Source: Rhopalosiphum padi (Eukaryota > Arthropoda > Insecta > Hemiptera > Aphididae). Taken from it: a stretch of 64,000 nt of DNA. The translations under genes and the position numbers were made by a program. This document shows, piece by piece, positions 25,148-39,589 of the stretch. The stretch covers positions 63,466,152-63,530,151 of the forward strand of contig NC_083597.1 in NCBI RefSeq assembly GCF_020882245.1, given 5' to 3'. Within the stretch, counting starts at the first letter, position 1, and every line of letters begins with the position of its first letter. The notes under the pieces are model-generated. The model searched no databases. It saw only the letters and a list, made by a program, of their open reading frames with translations, and was not told where the DNA came from.

Positions 25148-25950
25148 CATTTGGCACTTAGTATTTAATATTTATTATATTAATGAAATAGATCAAGTTC
25201 CTATATTATGGAGTTTAGACCTCCTAAACGTGTAGACATAATATTCAATATTGTAATATGTATTATTATGTCTATGTTTGAACCAAGTCTTATTTATTGT
25301 ATTGTTTTTATTTTATTATTATTATCACCTATTTATTTTTGTTCAGTTATTATTATTTTTTTATTGGGTGAAATTTGATTTTTATGTATTGCGTTGCCAT
25401 AATTGCGCTCAAGAGTTTTTATTTTTATGTAGTACGGCAACTACTATACGTTATGTTAAGGCTCGATAACTAATACATTATTTATATATTAATGTATTTA
25501 TAATATTTTTAAACGTCACTGTTGGTTTTATTTGCGTAAATTTATATACCCCAGTGATTTTTGAAATATACTGTCTGGATAACTAATAAGTTTTATATTG
25601 ACACAAAAAAAAAAAAAATTTAAGTTTTATTCAATTTAACATACCAATTTTTATATGGTTGTCATAGTTCGTCAATGGAGTAAATCTTATTGTGCTTTAT
25701 AAAATATGTATTTTGTATTTTATTATTTAACTTCAGCATTCCACTCTCCATTAAACGTATTATTAGAACATAATAGAATTAAAATTAAAATTAAAATGTG
25801 CAACTCTAAGATTAACTTTCTAGTCATTTGAAGTCAATATCTAACTTTTAGTTGTGTTAATTTCCCAACTATCAATAGTCATTAGGTTAAGTTTCAAATG
25901 CAATTGTAATATAAAAGAATTACATGAAAATAAATTTATTAATTCCCAAT
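25148..25950 (+). terminator. Mgat2 3' UTR with candidate polyadenylation signals
   Basis: After the TGA at 25145-25147 the sequence is U-rich. Candidate signals are ATTAAA at 25750-25755 and AATAAA at 25929-25934, the latter followed by a T-rich run. In DNA this AT-rich such hexamers are common by chance, so the true 3' end cannot be fixed from sequence alone. Confidence 0.35.
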
Positions 25951-28900
25951 ATACATGTATATTTTTTTTTTTTAAATATATATATAAATATTTATCACTT
26001 TTAAATTTAGATGTAGTTGGAAAAAATATACTCAAATCCCTAAATCAAAAAAAAAAAAATATTAAGTAACAAAAAATTGTCTGTATGTTAAAACAAATGT
26101 CACACAAAAATATGTATTGCTTAATATTTATGTTATTTAGTATAAGTGGATCTATAATCATAACTATAAAATGATAATTTCTGAAGCAATTTTATTCATA
26201 GTCTCAAACCTTTTGTCTGCTTTATTAATTGCATTCTTATTTATTTAATATGAAATTACACAGATAATAAATGTTCTAGTTAAGGACTACGAGCGATGAA
26301 TGTATGATATACCTACATAATATAGGTACTTAATTCTCGGAATACAGAATAAATATTAATTAAAAGTTATATTTATTATTTATATTACACAGTATTCACA
26401 TTAACTCAATAATAGCAATGCCATTTTATCTTGGTATTTTAAAAACAATTTAATACATTTTTTAACAGAAATTTATTGTTTTTATTTATGCATAGAATGT
26501 TGGAACATAATATACATTGACAAAATAAATGATTCAGAATAAAAGTTAGGTTACTGAACTACCTACATATTTTTAAAATATTTATTAGACTATAATGGAT
26601 GAAAAAATAAGATAATTGAATCGTTTAATATCCTTTTGTGTTATAATTTACAACCATATTCATTATAATGTTTATACCTTAGTTGAACATGACTGGTGAT
26701 AATATTATATATTTTTATACTCAATTTAGTCATGATTAATTATAAATTTGATGTCAAAATTATTTATATTACATTTTAAAACCAACTTATTATTATTATC
26801 CAAAAATATTGGTTTACATTTTAAACTAGCTTCTTCCTGAATAATATTTAAAACTGAAACAATGATAGTACTTATGATTGTATTGAAACATATTTATTAT
26901 TTACTTTTCTTACTAATCATATATTTATATTATTTCAACTATAATACTCTTAAGTTGTATTGATATATTTAGTAATAATGTAATTATATTATATTTAATA
27001 TTTACAATTTACATAACTACCATATTATGCTAAATTATGAATTGGAACCCAAATTATGTTTTTTAGTATGTTGTCAAAATAAAAGTTAATATTTTTAATT
27101 GAATCAATATTTTTGAAAGGTGGTTATCATAGAATCAAAAATAAATCAATATTATACTCATTGTTACAATTGAATGCAATATTAGTATAAATTAAGAAAC
27201 ATTTAATAATCATTAATATTTCATGTATCAATATATATACATATATATTGCATATTATATTCAAGTAGCCAATTATGCTCAATAAAATGTATGTTCACAG
27301 CAACTAATATTACAAAATAAATTTATTCATATAGCTTAAACAGAAATCAGTATTGTAATATTTGCTTTAAAATAACTATCTCGCGTTTCAAGACTTTTCT
27401 TATTTATTTTTGTTCTCATTCATCAGTTTCCAAAATACAGGAAGTAGAATATTTAATTTGTACTATTGTTATTACTAAATTTAATATGCCATTTAGAAAA
27501 TATATTCTTTGTGCCTCAATATTTCGGCTCTAAATCATTTGGTATATACTTAACTGTACCTATATTAATTAATAATCCATAGGTGATATATTTGTTGACC
27601 TACATCAAATTATTATTTATTCATAAAATGTATTTTTCATAATAAACTATAAGCATTTGCGATAATCAAAGAATAACCCCCTCCTCCCTTCAATTTACTA
27701 CCATATTGATGATTACCAATCAGTAAAATAATATAATCTTATATAATAATCAATATTATATAAACGATGTTATTACCTATATTGATTTTAGTGAATTTGA
27801 TTTTGTGAAAAAAAAATTAAAATATTAAAACAGTACATGTTGGTAGATTGAAATAAATATATTTTTTTTATATGTTTACATTATAATAAAATATTATATT
27901 GATTTGTATTTCATCAATGATATTACTTTTTAGCTATAGGTAAGAAAGCCCAATTGATTAATTGATAAGTTATTTTGAATGGTGTCTTTTTGCAATATGA
28001 TATTCAATATATTTAAGTGTGATAATATAAGAATAAGCTTTGTACAAATAAAATAAATATGATGAATATTTTCGCGTTTTTTACATGTACTGTAAAATAA
28101 ACTGAATAAACTGCTATAATACCTACATTTTTTTTTGTGATGATTGATTTCATAAGCTTTATCAATATTTAAAATACTTTTTATACGTTTTAATTGCTTC
28201 TTTTTATGAAAACTAACAAATATTTATAATTTGAATTTTAAATATGCATATAAATGATTATTTTTTACGGTAGGTAATTTATAATTATTTGAAAAAAATA
28301 ATGGTGTATTTATATAGTAATGCGTAATGTAGAACTAATATTTTATTCTTCAAATAGTATTTTTATCAAGACGAGTTAAATAATTCAATACCTACCTAAT
28401 TAGGTTGATGCTAATTTAGTTTCTCTAGATTACGAAATCTTTACAACGATTATACACTCTGTATAATATTATTTTATGTTCTGCCCGTACATCAGCTAAA
28501 CCCATCTAACATAACTTAATTTATTGGCTTCTATATATTTTATTAATGTTAATTGCTATACATAATAATATTACCTAGGCTTATAATAATTATTTATTAT
28601 TTAAGAATGCCACACTTGTATGTGTTATCTCCGTCTTATATACACATTACATGGTAGCAGCAAATTTGTGTTCAATAGAACCTATCATGTGTTATTAACT
28701 TTAATATTTGAGTGAATTGACCTATTATCAAAGTTAAAGGTTAGAATAACATCAGTGATTAAATATTGAGTTTTTTTTCGATATTTTAATTTTTAAGTAA
28801 AATATGAGCATGTAAAATATTACAAACTGAAAATGTTCATAGGTATCAAGTCTCAAGATGGATTCAACACGTGCAAGTGTAGTGTCTTTTGATGTTATAT

Positions 28901-31647
28901 TTTTTGTTCTTAAAAATCGTCCTTTCAGGCTTTCTGTTTACTAGAATGTAAACATTGTTTAACTAAGTTGGCATGTTTTACAATAATCATTCAAAACATA
29001 GCTAAGTATACCAGAAATTTGATATTTGTTTTATAACATTAGGAGTTAAAGGCAATTTTTTTATTTTGTAATTTAGTTCTATTTTCCATATAAATGCATA
29101 CATATTTTGTTTTATGTATTTGTATCATAAGTGTACTTTTCACATATTAAACAATATATTTTCTTTTTCGTGATACAAAGATTAATTGATGATCAACAAT
29201 CACTCATTTACTTAAATTCGAAAAGTTGTAGTCAGTCCATGCAATTGTTCATTTGGGTTTTGGGTATGAGTTAAAATTAAATTTAATAAACTATATTCAT
29301 TTAAAATAAAATGTTTGTTTTTTAAAAAAGAATGATTAAGAAAGAAAACTAAACTGTTAATTTTAATTTTTCAGTCGTTTGGTTTTTTAATTACCTATAA
29401 AATAAGATATTATTTAAGACCACATTCAAACATTTTTTCATACTATTATAATTAATTTATACCTACTAAGTACTAAGTAAATTTTCAGAGCATAAGCCAT
29501 AAATGCATGCATTATTATAATATTTTTTAGAGCATTTAGTGCATTTACTTGTATAACCTATTACTTAGAACTTAGATACTGCAACAGAATTATTATTTTA
29601 ATCATTATCATTAAAATCTTTAAGTAAAATAAGTATTATTATTATCTCTACACTTTACATTATAGACTATAGTAGACGTGTTAGGAACCTATATCTTATT
29701 TAAAATATCTACACATAAGACATAAGTAACATTTGCGAAATTCTTTCGAACATAAATTTATAATAAGGAACGAGTTGATATAGGTATAGACATACAATTA
29801 TTGTATCTTGAAATCCATTTTTACTGGTTTTAGGACGACGTGTTTCTTTATTTTAACAATAATATAAAGGAATCTATATAAGACCATGGCACTAATTACT
29901 TATCGGTGTTCCACAGATATTGTGATTTGTAATAGATATCTCGCTAAGATTGTTGTAAATATTGTGGGGAGGGGGGGGTACCTATCTACTTACTAAGTAG
30001 GTACTTGAGTATTATGTTGTGTGTCTAGTATATCTATCTACCTTCAAAACTTTTTCGATTGTAATTAAAACTTATTTTATAAGCATAGTTTCATATTGCT
30101 ATTAGTGACGTGGGTATAAATTTACTATAAAATCAAGCACGGTGTTATATTTTTTTTTCTATTGTATCTATTTCAACCGTAAAATTATAATTTTCCTGTG
30201 CACTCGATTTAGCTATATCATAAGCGAAACTTGGCAATCATACAAGGGCTTTGGAGGCGCAGAAATAACAGGTGTTAATAATATAAAATTGCATTGAAAT
30301 ATAGGTAGGTACACTCATAAATTATCACTTTTTCTATTGCCACCTTACATCCTGTGTTCTGGGGTTTAGAAGATCAAAAGTACCATTTTTCTCCTTTTGA
30401 ATAATACCAGCGGGAATTTGAATCCACGTTACCTAAACACGTATACAAGATAAAATTTCGTGGGGGGATTGAACCCTCCCCCGTGTATACATGTGTGACG
30501 TCACCTATAGGCTATAAATACTGACTTTGATCTACCTAGCTATAGATACTTAGAGATGGAAATTTTATCGTAAAATCAAGTAATTGTTTATACAATTTTA
30601 ATAAAAATCTAATCCTGGTTTTGTCAATATTCTCGTAATATTAAACTATTGATATCGTAAATATTGTGGTGAAAATGGAACGGTTTAAAAATGTTAACAC
30701 GTAATATACCTATTCTAGTATTATTTTAGTTTACCTTTATAATAATATGTATCTATTGTTTATAAAGTAATACAATACATCCACTTTTATACTTGTGAAC
30801 CAAATAATATTAAAGTACCTAGTGTTATTGTGCATGTGAAAACAATTGAAATAAAAGCCCACTCAATTTTATGAATGGTAAGAAAAGTACAAAAAAAAAG
30901 TGATTATAGAATATAGATACAAATATCGGTAAAATTACCAAGCTCCTATTTCTATATATACTCCTTTATAATAAATGGTGACATTTTTCAATAAATATTA
31001 AATGTTATCTTCTGCAGAAGAACTATAATTACTGTCTCGCATTACCTACCCTTACATCCGCCAATGCATGTATTATAGTACCTACTAATGGACTATATAA
31101 ATTATAATACCTATCTTTGACAAAATAACATGTAACTATATATAAATATTAAATTATTTTTATCACTAATTTTATTATTTTAATGATAAATCAATTGAAT
31201 AATTATTGAACGAGGAATAAGTAACATTTATTTTGTACAAATGTAAAATTACAATCTATATTATATAAACATGAATATAGAAATTGTTATCATATAGTCA
31301 TGCATGTTCTCTAAAACTACGCATCCGATTATCTTAATTCGTTAATTCGTTTTAATGAAAGAGTAAGCATATCGCGAAAGAGGTTTAAACCTATTTCTGA
31401 TTCTTTACGTACATATTAATGCAAAATTAAGTTACCTATTAATTTTTTTAAATAATTGGCGAACAAGTTGATAAAGATATTTTTTTTTCATCTGTGTTAC
31501 CAATTATTAGTTATTGCTAGAAATTAGTATTTTAGTGATTAATAAATAATAATTGATGTAGTAGAACAGTACAAAACTTTTTAGTTGTTTTTAGTTAGTT
31601 TACGCTATCGAAACGGTTATGAGTTGTTGGTTTTTGGTAGGTATAGA
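25951..31647. other. AT-rich intergenic DNA downstream of Mgat2
   Basis: No supported gene. A patch at 30390-30530 has GGGGGGATTGAACCCTCCCC and a TGACGTCA palindrome (30495-30502) and looks like an old transposon scrap. Confidence 0.6.
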
Positions 31648-31887
31648 ATGAAAAGGAAACCAAATTTGGGTCGTACAACAAAACAAAAAAATGCTGCTGG
31701 TAAAAAATAATAGCAACGCTGGCTGCAGGGACAACTCTATGTAAAATTGATATTACGGAAATATCATCGATACATCACATTAGAAAATCAAAAATATTTT
31801 GTATCCACACTCGTATTTTAGCATTAGGCAACTAAATTTAACATGGACGCATTTTGTATGGACAACGAAATGCACGGGGATAGCTAG
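31648..31887 (+). mobile_element. Helitron-like remnant: helicase-ORF start and 3' terminus
   Basis: The 3' end reads GCTAG followed by T (CTAG at 31884-31887). About ten bases upstream is an inverted repeat, GCATTT...AAATGC, forming a hairpin. That is the expected layout of a Helitron 3' end (hairpin, then CTRR, inserted between A and T). An ATG at 31648 opens a 20-codon basic peptide (MKRKPNLGRTTKQKN...) that stops at 31710. It resembles the basic N-terminus often seen in Helitron/PIF1-type helicase ORFs. The copy is truncated; the 5' TC end was not found, so the true left border lies upstream of 31648. Confidence 0.55.
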
Positions 31888-32446
31888 TAAATAATAAAAT
31901 TGAACATATTTTATTTTACAGTTTTACATAGAAAACAGCATGGAATAATGTGACTAAAAGAAAATATAATTTCAAAGATAATATACCTAATACGCAAAAA
32001 TAATAAAGTCAAAAGAATCAAAAAATGTATTTATAGTATAAATACTAATATAAAATGAATATAATAATAATTTATTCAGCTCAGAATGTAATATACATAA
32101 TATTATAGTATAATTTAAAATCACAAAGTGCGATTACCTTTTCTGAACTTACCTATAATAAGTATTTATAACTAAGGTAAGAGGATGGAGACTTGATATT
32201 TTCAAAGTTAGAATTTAATTCAAATTGTAAGTTTTACAAAAGAATATAAATATTCAGAAAAAAACAACAATATTAAATTATTAATACTTACAAGTTGTGG
32301 TAAATAGTTATTATGCTTATATCTGTCGATGGAATTATAATATTATACGGTAATATTACATGACATAACGTTGTATACGTAGGCATAATATCATGCAATA
32401 AAATATAGGTAACGTTACATAATATTATTATAATTATCCTGAACGA

Positions 32447-32470
32447 ATATATATATATATATATATATAT
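32447..32470. repeat. (AT)12 microsatellite
   Basis: Perfect AT dinucleotide run just left of a slightly GC-richer patch. Confidence 0.95.
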
Positions 32471-33548
32471 GGATAGGTATAGACGGTACCTATTACTTGT
32501 CCTCGGGGACGGTGATTGGTTTTGAAACGATGTGTGCCCCAGAACGTGGTATAAATTCGAAATGACAGTTACACGCCTGCGATATATAGGTACATTTTGC
32601 AAATACGTTAAATCCGGGTGCGCATAATTCGGCGTAGGTCCCCAAAGGTGTTTTGTTGAAAACGTGCGCTGGAATTTGTCTTCGGCTATTATAAATCAGA
32701 CATGATTTTTTTTTTATCTCCTTAGAATATTGAGTTGGTGAGAGGGGTCGGTGCTGTTAAGTAGTTGCAAAATTGGTTGTCAGTTCCCATTTTGCCGTAC
32801 CATTTCACCAATTTTTTTTTTTTTTGACGTGTATGTATTATGTCTTATGGCTGTAGTCATTCCATAAATCTGTGCGTCACGGAGAGCGTTACCATGGTCC
32901 ATGACGTCATGACTCACCTGTAGATTACCTAATAAATCATGTAGGTAGATAAAACCAATATTGATAAATAAATATTAGTCGGTAGCCATAAGACATGTCT
33001 AATGTATCTGCAGTATGAGATACTCGTTCATTGTGATGGTTACCGGTACTGGTGCGACGGACAGCGATATAAATATTTTTTTTTAATTAGGATATTCTAT
33101 TATTTGATTATTGAATTTAATTTTATAATAATTACGGGAAAGAGCCCATAATAAATATTATTTTTATAAATATTTTATAAAATAGTTTTTATTCAACAAA
33201 ATGCAATATAAAAATCACGTACATAATTATTAATTAGGAACCTATTACAAAATCACAAGTCAATTAAAGTATTTATAGATTAGGTATAATTTATAATAAA
33301 CTAGAATAATTTAAATTTGCAAGTACATATTATAATTAATAGTGTTATATGAGTATTATTATTGAAACATTAATTACATTTGTGTTTCATATCAAACATT
33401 ATCTTAACCATGAAAAATAATAACTGTAATATTAATTATTATTTATTATTGTAAAAAATTACATAGATAATATAATATAGCCATATAGGTAAGTACATCA
33501 CGATAATAAATTATATTTACGTTGTATAAAATTAATAATTGATAACTG

Positions 33549-33567
33549 AATAATAATAATAATAATA
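33549..33567. repeat. (TAA)n microsatellite
   Basis: Short run of TAA/AAT trinucleotides. Confidence 0.9.
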
Positions 33568-34599
33568 AAATATAACCACATAAAATAATATCAAAGTAAT
33601 TTGAGAAACAATTGATAAATATCATTGAAATGAGACTGTGGCAAACTGGAAATAAATTTGTGGTGAAATGATAATATAACGGGGAGATGACCACAAAATT
33701 TGTATTGTCCATATTTTGTCCACGCATGGTTTTCATTATATTATATTATTATGTGATGTTCATGTAAGTAAGTATAATCGTGTGTACGCTGATAAACGAA
33801 AAATCGATGATTTTAATAGTGTTAGAAAAAAGATTTACTGATGATTTATACAAAATAAAATGAAATAATTAAAAAAAATATTATTATTACGTATTTGTTA
33901 CGTGCACATGTAACAAATTATATTATTATTATGCTCTCACAAGTCACAATATATCAGACATCTAAATAATTTATAAATGGAAAAGTAACTACTTATATAC
34001 ACTTATAATAGAGTATAGTCAATAAAGTATCCAGGGGTTATACGAGGAGAAAGTATATATTATATTATATTTATAAGGGTTTTAGACTACTTATATGGCT
34101 ATACATGTGAAATTCTATAATTGTCGGTAAACATGTCTGGCAGATAAAAATATTGCAACTATATAAACAATTGTAGAATATTAAAATTGCGTAAAAACTC
34201 GTTTAAGGGGTGGGGTGCAATTAACCCTTTTTCGTATTTTCAACCCCATGTATAGTTGCGTTTTTAACCTGTTTATACAGTTGTTTTTTATGTAAAATTA
34301 TAATATATTATCGTGTAGGACCTGCACTTACGATACTAAACTTGCACGGCTAAAGTGGGTTAGACATTTATGGCTATATAGGGGAGGAGGTCGAAGGACT
34401 AAGCTCTTCCAAGTAGGTATAAAATTATCAGCCCTCCCCAATAAATTAAAATCGTTTAAATCTAATATACATTTTATTTGAGTAAACAATCGAGTTTGTG
34501 AAAAACTAATGCACAAGGCTTCATTCCCTTTAAATAATAAGCGTATCAAGCTCCTCTTATGTATATATATATATTATATTGATATTGTCGTGTCACCAG

Positions 34600-34857
34600 T
34601 ATATTGAGTTACACGCGCAAAACCTATACGATTGTTTAACCCTCGTACGCTCTGAGCTAATGACTCTCTCCAAAATCTTTGGATTACCACTATTGGCTTT
34701 AATGAGGTACGATGGTTTATATAAGTTTGTTTATTTAATGCCCGTCCCTTCCAGAATAGAATGATTCGAGATTTCATATTATACCGCAGCGCAATTCAGC
34801 CGAAGCAAACTTCCTCGACTCCGGTGTATGTATATTCCAGCCCAGTTCGTTTAAAAG
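34600..34857 (+). pseudogene. Coding-like exon pair, possible membrane-receptor fragment
   Basis: A first segment, 34600..34706, follows GTGTCACCAG and ends at AG|GTACGA. It reads YIELHAQNLYDCLTL.. and ..SKIFGLPLLALM. A 48-nt gap ends in GTCCCTTCCAG, then a second segment 34755..34857 ends at AAAAG|GTAAGAAC and is open in another frame (MIRDFILYRSAIQP..). Joined directly, the first frame hits TGA at 34762-34764. The first piece has a loose likeness to the helix-FG-x-PLL pattern of insect gustatory receptors; that is weak. It could be a relic, a short last exon, or chance. Confidence 0.25.
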
Positions 34858-35304
34858 GTAAGAACGTCAAACGATTACAATACAATTAATCTAATACGGT
34901 TTTAAGTAAAAATGTTTTTATTGGTTTAAAAATCAAACACTTCGTCCGTGTTAGTGTGTCACAGTGGTTCACTCGTGTGGGATCGTCGTGCCTATAATAA
35001 TAATGTGCGCTCTTGACGAGTTCATTGCAACAACGTGTTTGCCCTTGCCTTTGTGTGCGACGGTATTTATAAAAGGTAATAAAAACTTAGTGTCACCTTG
35101 AAGACTAGCCTGACCTATTATATTTATATTTATAATAGATATATATATATATTATATAACTATATTTCTACATCTATATTAAAATAATATTGACGATTAT
35201 CATGTTTTGTCTACAATATAACTGTCCAATTTCATTAACAAACACGTCATAAAAATTATAAAAACAGGTTTATGTGATAGAAAATTCTCTCGTTTGTTAT
35301 GAAA

Positions 35305-35880
35305 ATTAATTCAGGTTTAGAACTAATAAAAGTATGTCGATAGCTATATAAACTCTCGTTAATATATTGTATACAAATTCAATTAGACGAAGGGAAGGAA
35401 ATTGTATTCTTGGAATTTTTCTTGACACAAAATAAATCTTTGATTCCGTTTACTACAAAATACGTATTATCGATGAAGCTAAAAAGATATGATATTCTAG
35501 GGGCTGCAAATAATTTAATTGAACGTTTCTCAGAAAATTGTATTTAAATGATTCGTATTAATAAAGTATTAAGTAATAAAAATACAATAAAACAGTACGG
35601 TGTTCCGCAAGAAACCGTTTTAAAGCCATTACTATTCATTATGTTTATATACTCGAATGTCTTATACTATTAGTTTAGGTTCTAAATGCTCGTTATTTTA
35701 TCCTGCCAACGACACTACAATCTTAGTCTATAATCAAAATTAATTCAGTGTATAATGCAACAAGAACTATTATAAAAAATTGGCTTAATGCAAATCCTTT
35801 GGAAATATATTTTATAAAACGATATTTGCCATGTTCCTTTTTCCATATCAATAGTTAGAATTCTTTGTTTTCCAGAACCA
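35305..35880 (+). pseudogene. Decayed LINE (jockey/I-like) reverse transcriptase fragment
   Basis: Translated pieces in shifting + frames follow the order of a non-LTR reverse transcriptase. First comes an FRTNKSMSIAI-type piece near 35312, then GIFLDT plus FDSVYYKI (domain with the first catalytic Asp, about 35417-35460). Next are LKRYDILGAANNLIERF (from 35478) and YGVPQETVLKPLLFIMF (about 35598-35650, the GVPQGxxLGPLLF motif). Last are PANDTTIL near 35704, where the catalytic FADD has lost an Asp, and NWLNANPL near 35778. Several stops and frameshifts make it dead. Faint similarity may continue to about 36.2 kb. The endonuclease part is absent. Confidence 0.75.
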
Positions 35881-36249
35881 GTTAAAATACATGATACAAA
35901 ATGTGAATAGAAAAGTTGTATAAATACCTACTTGTAAGTTGTAAATCACAGTATCTTATTAGTATTGCCAATAGATCAATACTACTTAAAATACAATCTT
36001 CAAATTGATTCACCTGTTTTAAAAATTAAGTTTAAAATAAGTAGGTACTAAATAGTATTTTATACGCCTATTATAATGGAAATGGTTTTCTGCATTAATG
36101 CACAATTTCTTCATTCATTTTTAAAATATATTCTAGATTATTTAGAATTATAATGAATTTTCTACTAATAATAGCATTAAGAAAATGTATGGTATATTGA
36201 ACAAAAAAAATATCAGGCAAATATCAAATAGTACAAATTAATTTTTATT

Positions 36250-39061
36250 TCATTAAGCTTGAAAACGGCAGTTTCAACTACAGTTTTATGGTACTCCTCA
36301 AATTAATCTAAAATAAATAATATAATATCGAATTTGGAAAAAGATTATAAATTCGTTATAAATTTGGCCAGTACCACCTAGCTATATTATTATATTACCT
36401 ACCTATATTATTACTAAACAATTTTTATAATTTTTATAAAAAGATATGTTAAGACTAAGATAAAAAGTGTCTATATACGTGATTAAAATTACCGGTTTGA
36501 ACAGTTCGAACAGCTTTCGAGGACAATCATTTACATTGTATTTTTCTTTTAAACTTATTTGTATATATTTCTGTTAAACGCAACAACTTATACTATTATT
36601 GTTATTATATTAAAATAATTTTGATGACCGTCTACACTTTATAATTTACATAACACGTGCCGGTAATTTCTTCATATTTACTCTATACTATTACAGTAGG
36701 TTTACTCGTTAAAAATAATTTTGTTATGTTTATAATTAATTACAATAATAAGTGTCTTTAATTATCTAGTCTACACACTGTGCTGTTCAATAAAAATTTA
36801 GAATAATATATGATTTTAATATTAAATTGTTGCTATTGGGAGAATTTGGATAAGTCACGAGTCACATGGATGTGTCATTTAATTACTTGAGTACTTTTTT
36901 CGCACGTGTTGTGTTAATCGGTCGGATAAAGGGAATATTTAAGTGTAGAACCGTATAATAACAGTCAGTTGAGAGAACATCATTAAAGTTTAAAATCTTT
37001 AATTTAATTTAATTTATGATGCTTAATAACTTTATGCAAACGGTAAACGTTATCTTATTATAATATTATCACGTGTTTAATAACTTGGTTTGCAGTGTTC
37101 ATCATATAATCATATTATAAAGTTAGATGAAATCACAGAATCAACAGAAATAAAAAAATTAAATGTTATTTTCTTTTAAAAATATTTAAAAATGATACCT
37201 ACTTCCTAAGATAGAGAAATAAGTACAATTACCTACATATTAATTATTAAATACTATTCTATGAACATACAAAATTGTTAGGTACCATTTAAATTTTTAA
37301 ATGATACTTATTATTTAGTTATTTGTTACAAACTAAAGCATCAACCTAAAAAATTCCACGTAAATATTGATTTTTAAAATTACCTAATAATATTATAAAA
37401 ATCTGACCGTATGGAATTACATATACATTAAATAGTTGGTGAAGATATGAATTATTTTTTATAATTACATTTATTACTATAAAGCTCTTGTATTTATGGA
37501 TAAATGCAATGATAAAAGCTCTATGGATATTTATTTTATAATTAAATATATACGAATTTATAATATTTCAAATAGTATGGGTATATATTATATATATATA
37601 TAATCAGATTTACAGAATAAATTAATTTATAAAGATAAATTTTATTTTAATTGGACAATTTGTAGAGATTTTTGAGACAGTATTTATATGAACGACGTAA
37701 TAATTCGACCAAAAACTTTTAGGAAAATAAAGAAAACTTATTTATAGTGAACTAGCTATTTCAATAACACATATTATCTTCTTATTAACTGTACCATTTT
37801 GTATTATAAGATAACCCAATAAAATCATAATTTTTTCTCCTTTAAAAATAGTATTTTAAACGTAATTTTTAAATAGTGGAATTGGGCTATAGTTCTAATA
37901 TATCTTAATATACATAAATCTTAATTACTAATATTATAACAAAATACATACATATAAGATACCTATATTTATTTAAAATGAAATTCATGTACGTATCATA
38001 AGCTATTTTTTTATAGAATTTAAAATATTTACCAATCACTTGAAATCTCTAAACGGGACTGAGTAAAAATCGTGTACTATATAATATATTTATATACAAT
38101 GTGAATAATATACACAGATTATCTCAACATGGTTTTCCTTGTACGACTTTCTTACTGTAGTTATACTACTACTTACCTGTCTTTTGTTTTTTTTTTTAAT
38201 TCCAATGTGGCAATGCATATAAATATATAATATATTATTTTAATATCTTTTTTTATATTGGAGATATATAACTAATGTCATAGATTTGCAATTTCAGTAT
38301 TTTTTAACAGTTCTAAATCAAAAGTTTAAAGATTTGATTTATAAATTAATTTAATTTAAAAATCACGATTATAAATTTAATTTCTCTATTCTTAGACTGT
38401 TTGTTGAAATATTTAAACGTATATAATATTATTGATAGACGATATAGAATGATAATAATATATTAATATATAATAAAAATTATTACGAAATGTTAATTTA
38501 GAATATTTAGATCATTATTTTTGTGATAATAAAAGTATGATAAACTACAAAATAAATTACTAAATGCACAATTACAAAATCTAATTAATCGTAATAAAAT
38601 ATATAGACATGTATGACGAAAAATGTGTAAAATAATAAATTAGTATTTGAGTTAAGCTTTTTTTATTCAGGTGTTTGGAAGAAAATTAATCATTCGGATT
38701 ACCTATTTATATGCGTTTAGGATGTTAAACTTTTAAAGGGTTTTTGGAGGTGTTACGTATTACAATTTATAGTTCAATTAATAAAAATGATAATACATTT
38801 TACAAATTTGGCTTGTTAATATAATTATGACAACTCATAAGGACACGTCTAGCCAAACCTGTTGATGCAAAAATTTCAAATATTTATGTGTATTATATGA
38901 TAATTCAATGAGCGGGAGTAATCTTAATTTCGTATTTTCAAATAAACCTGTACGCAAGTTTTATATATTTTTTTCTGTGTACTAATACATAAATTATATT
39001 AAATTCAATTTTTTTTAACCTATTTTTTAGGGTTACCCGCGTATGGTACCTTCCTATTTAT
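36250..39061. other. AT-rich intergenic DNA
   Basis: Nothing supported beyond the possible tail of the LINE relic at its left end. Confidence 0.65.
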
Positions 39062-39140
39062 CTATATCTATAAATATATATTTATATAAATATTTATATA
39101 TATATATTTATATATATATATATATAATATATATATATAC
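39062..39140. repeat. Imperfect TA/TTTATA low-complexity tract
   Basis: About 80 bp of TATA, AAATA and TTTATA units, the longest compound AT tract in the window. Confidence 0.95.
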
Positions 39141-39589
39141 ATTGATCGTCTGGAAGGCCTTCTCATGGAAATTTGAAATTCATCACACAGGCAAAATTTA
39201 ACACGTAGCCACGTAGGTACATGTTATAACAAGTGTCGATCGAAAATAAATGAATAAAAACATGAGGCATTGCTGTTGAATTAGTAATAATTATTAAACC
39301 TATAAAAAATCTTTCATGTAACGGTGTATTAAAATACATAAAAGTGACTGAATGCAAATTATTGTTAAAATCATTTTTGTAAATTATTTATTTATTTATT
39401 ATAATCTATTTTACTTATTTATTTAAAAAACTCCATGTTAATTTAAAAGATTTCTTACCATAATAATAATGGTAAAATTAATTAATTTAATAGAAATATC
39501 AAAAATGACCAATATAGTCGATATATATATTATATTTTTTTATGCATGCTCAGCTTTTTTGTATTACTTTATTATTGTTATGAAAACTT

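Larger units (their letters stand above)
31889..34599. other. AT-rich intergenic DNA with a weak CpG patch
   Basis: Sequence at 32495-32700 and 32870-33060 is moderately GC-richer, with a CRE-like TGACGTCA at 32902-32909. No splice-supported exon was found; regulatory use is possible but unproven. Confidence 0.5.

Noticed and set aside
32288..32602. 104-codon minus-strand frame
   Set aside because: Includes translated (AT)12 repeat; composition-driven.
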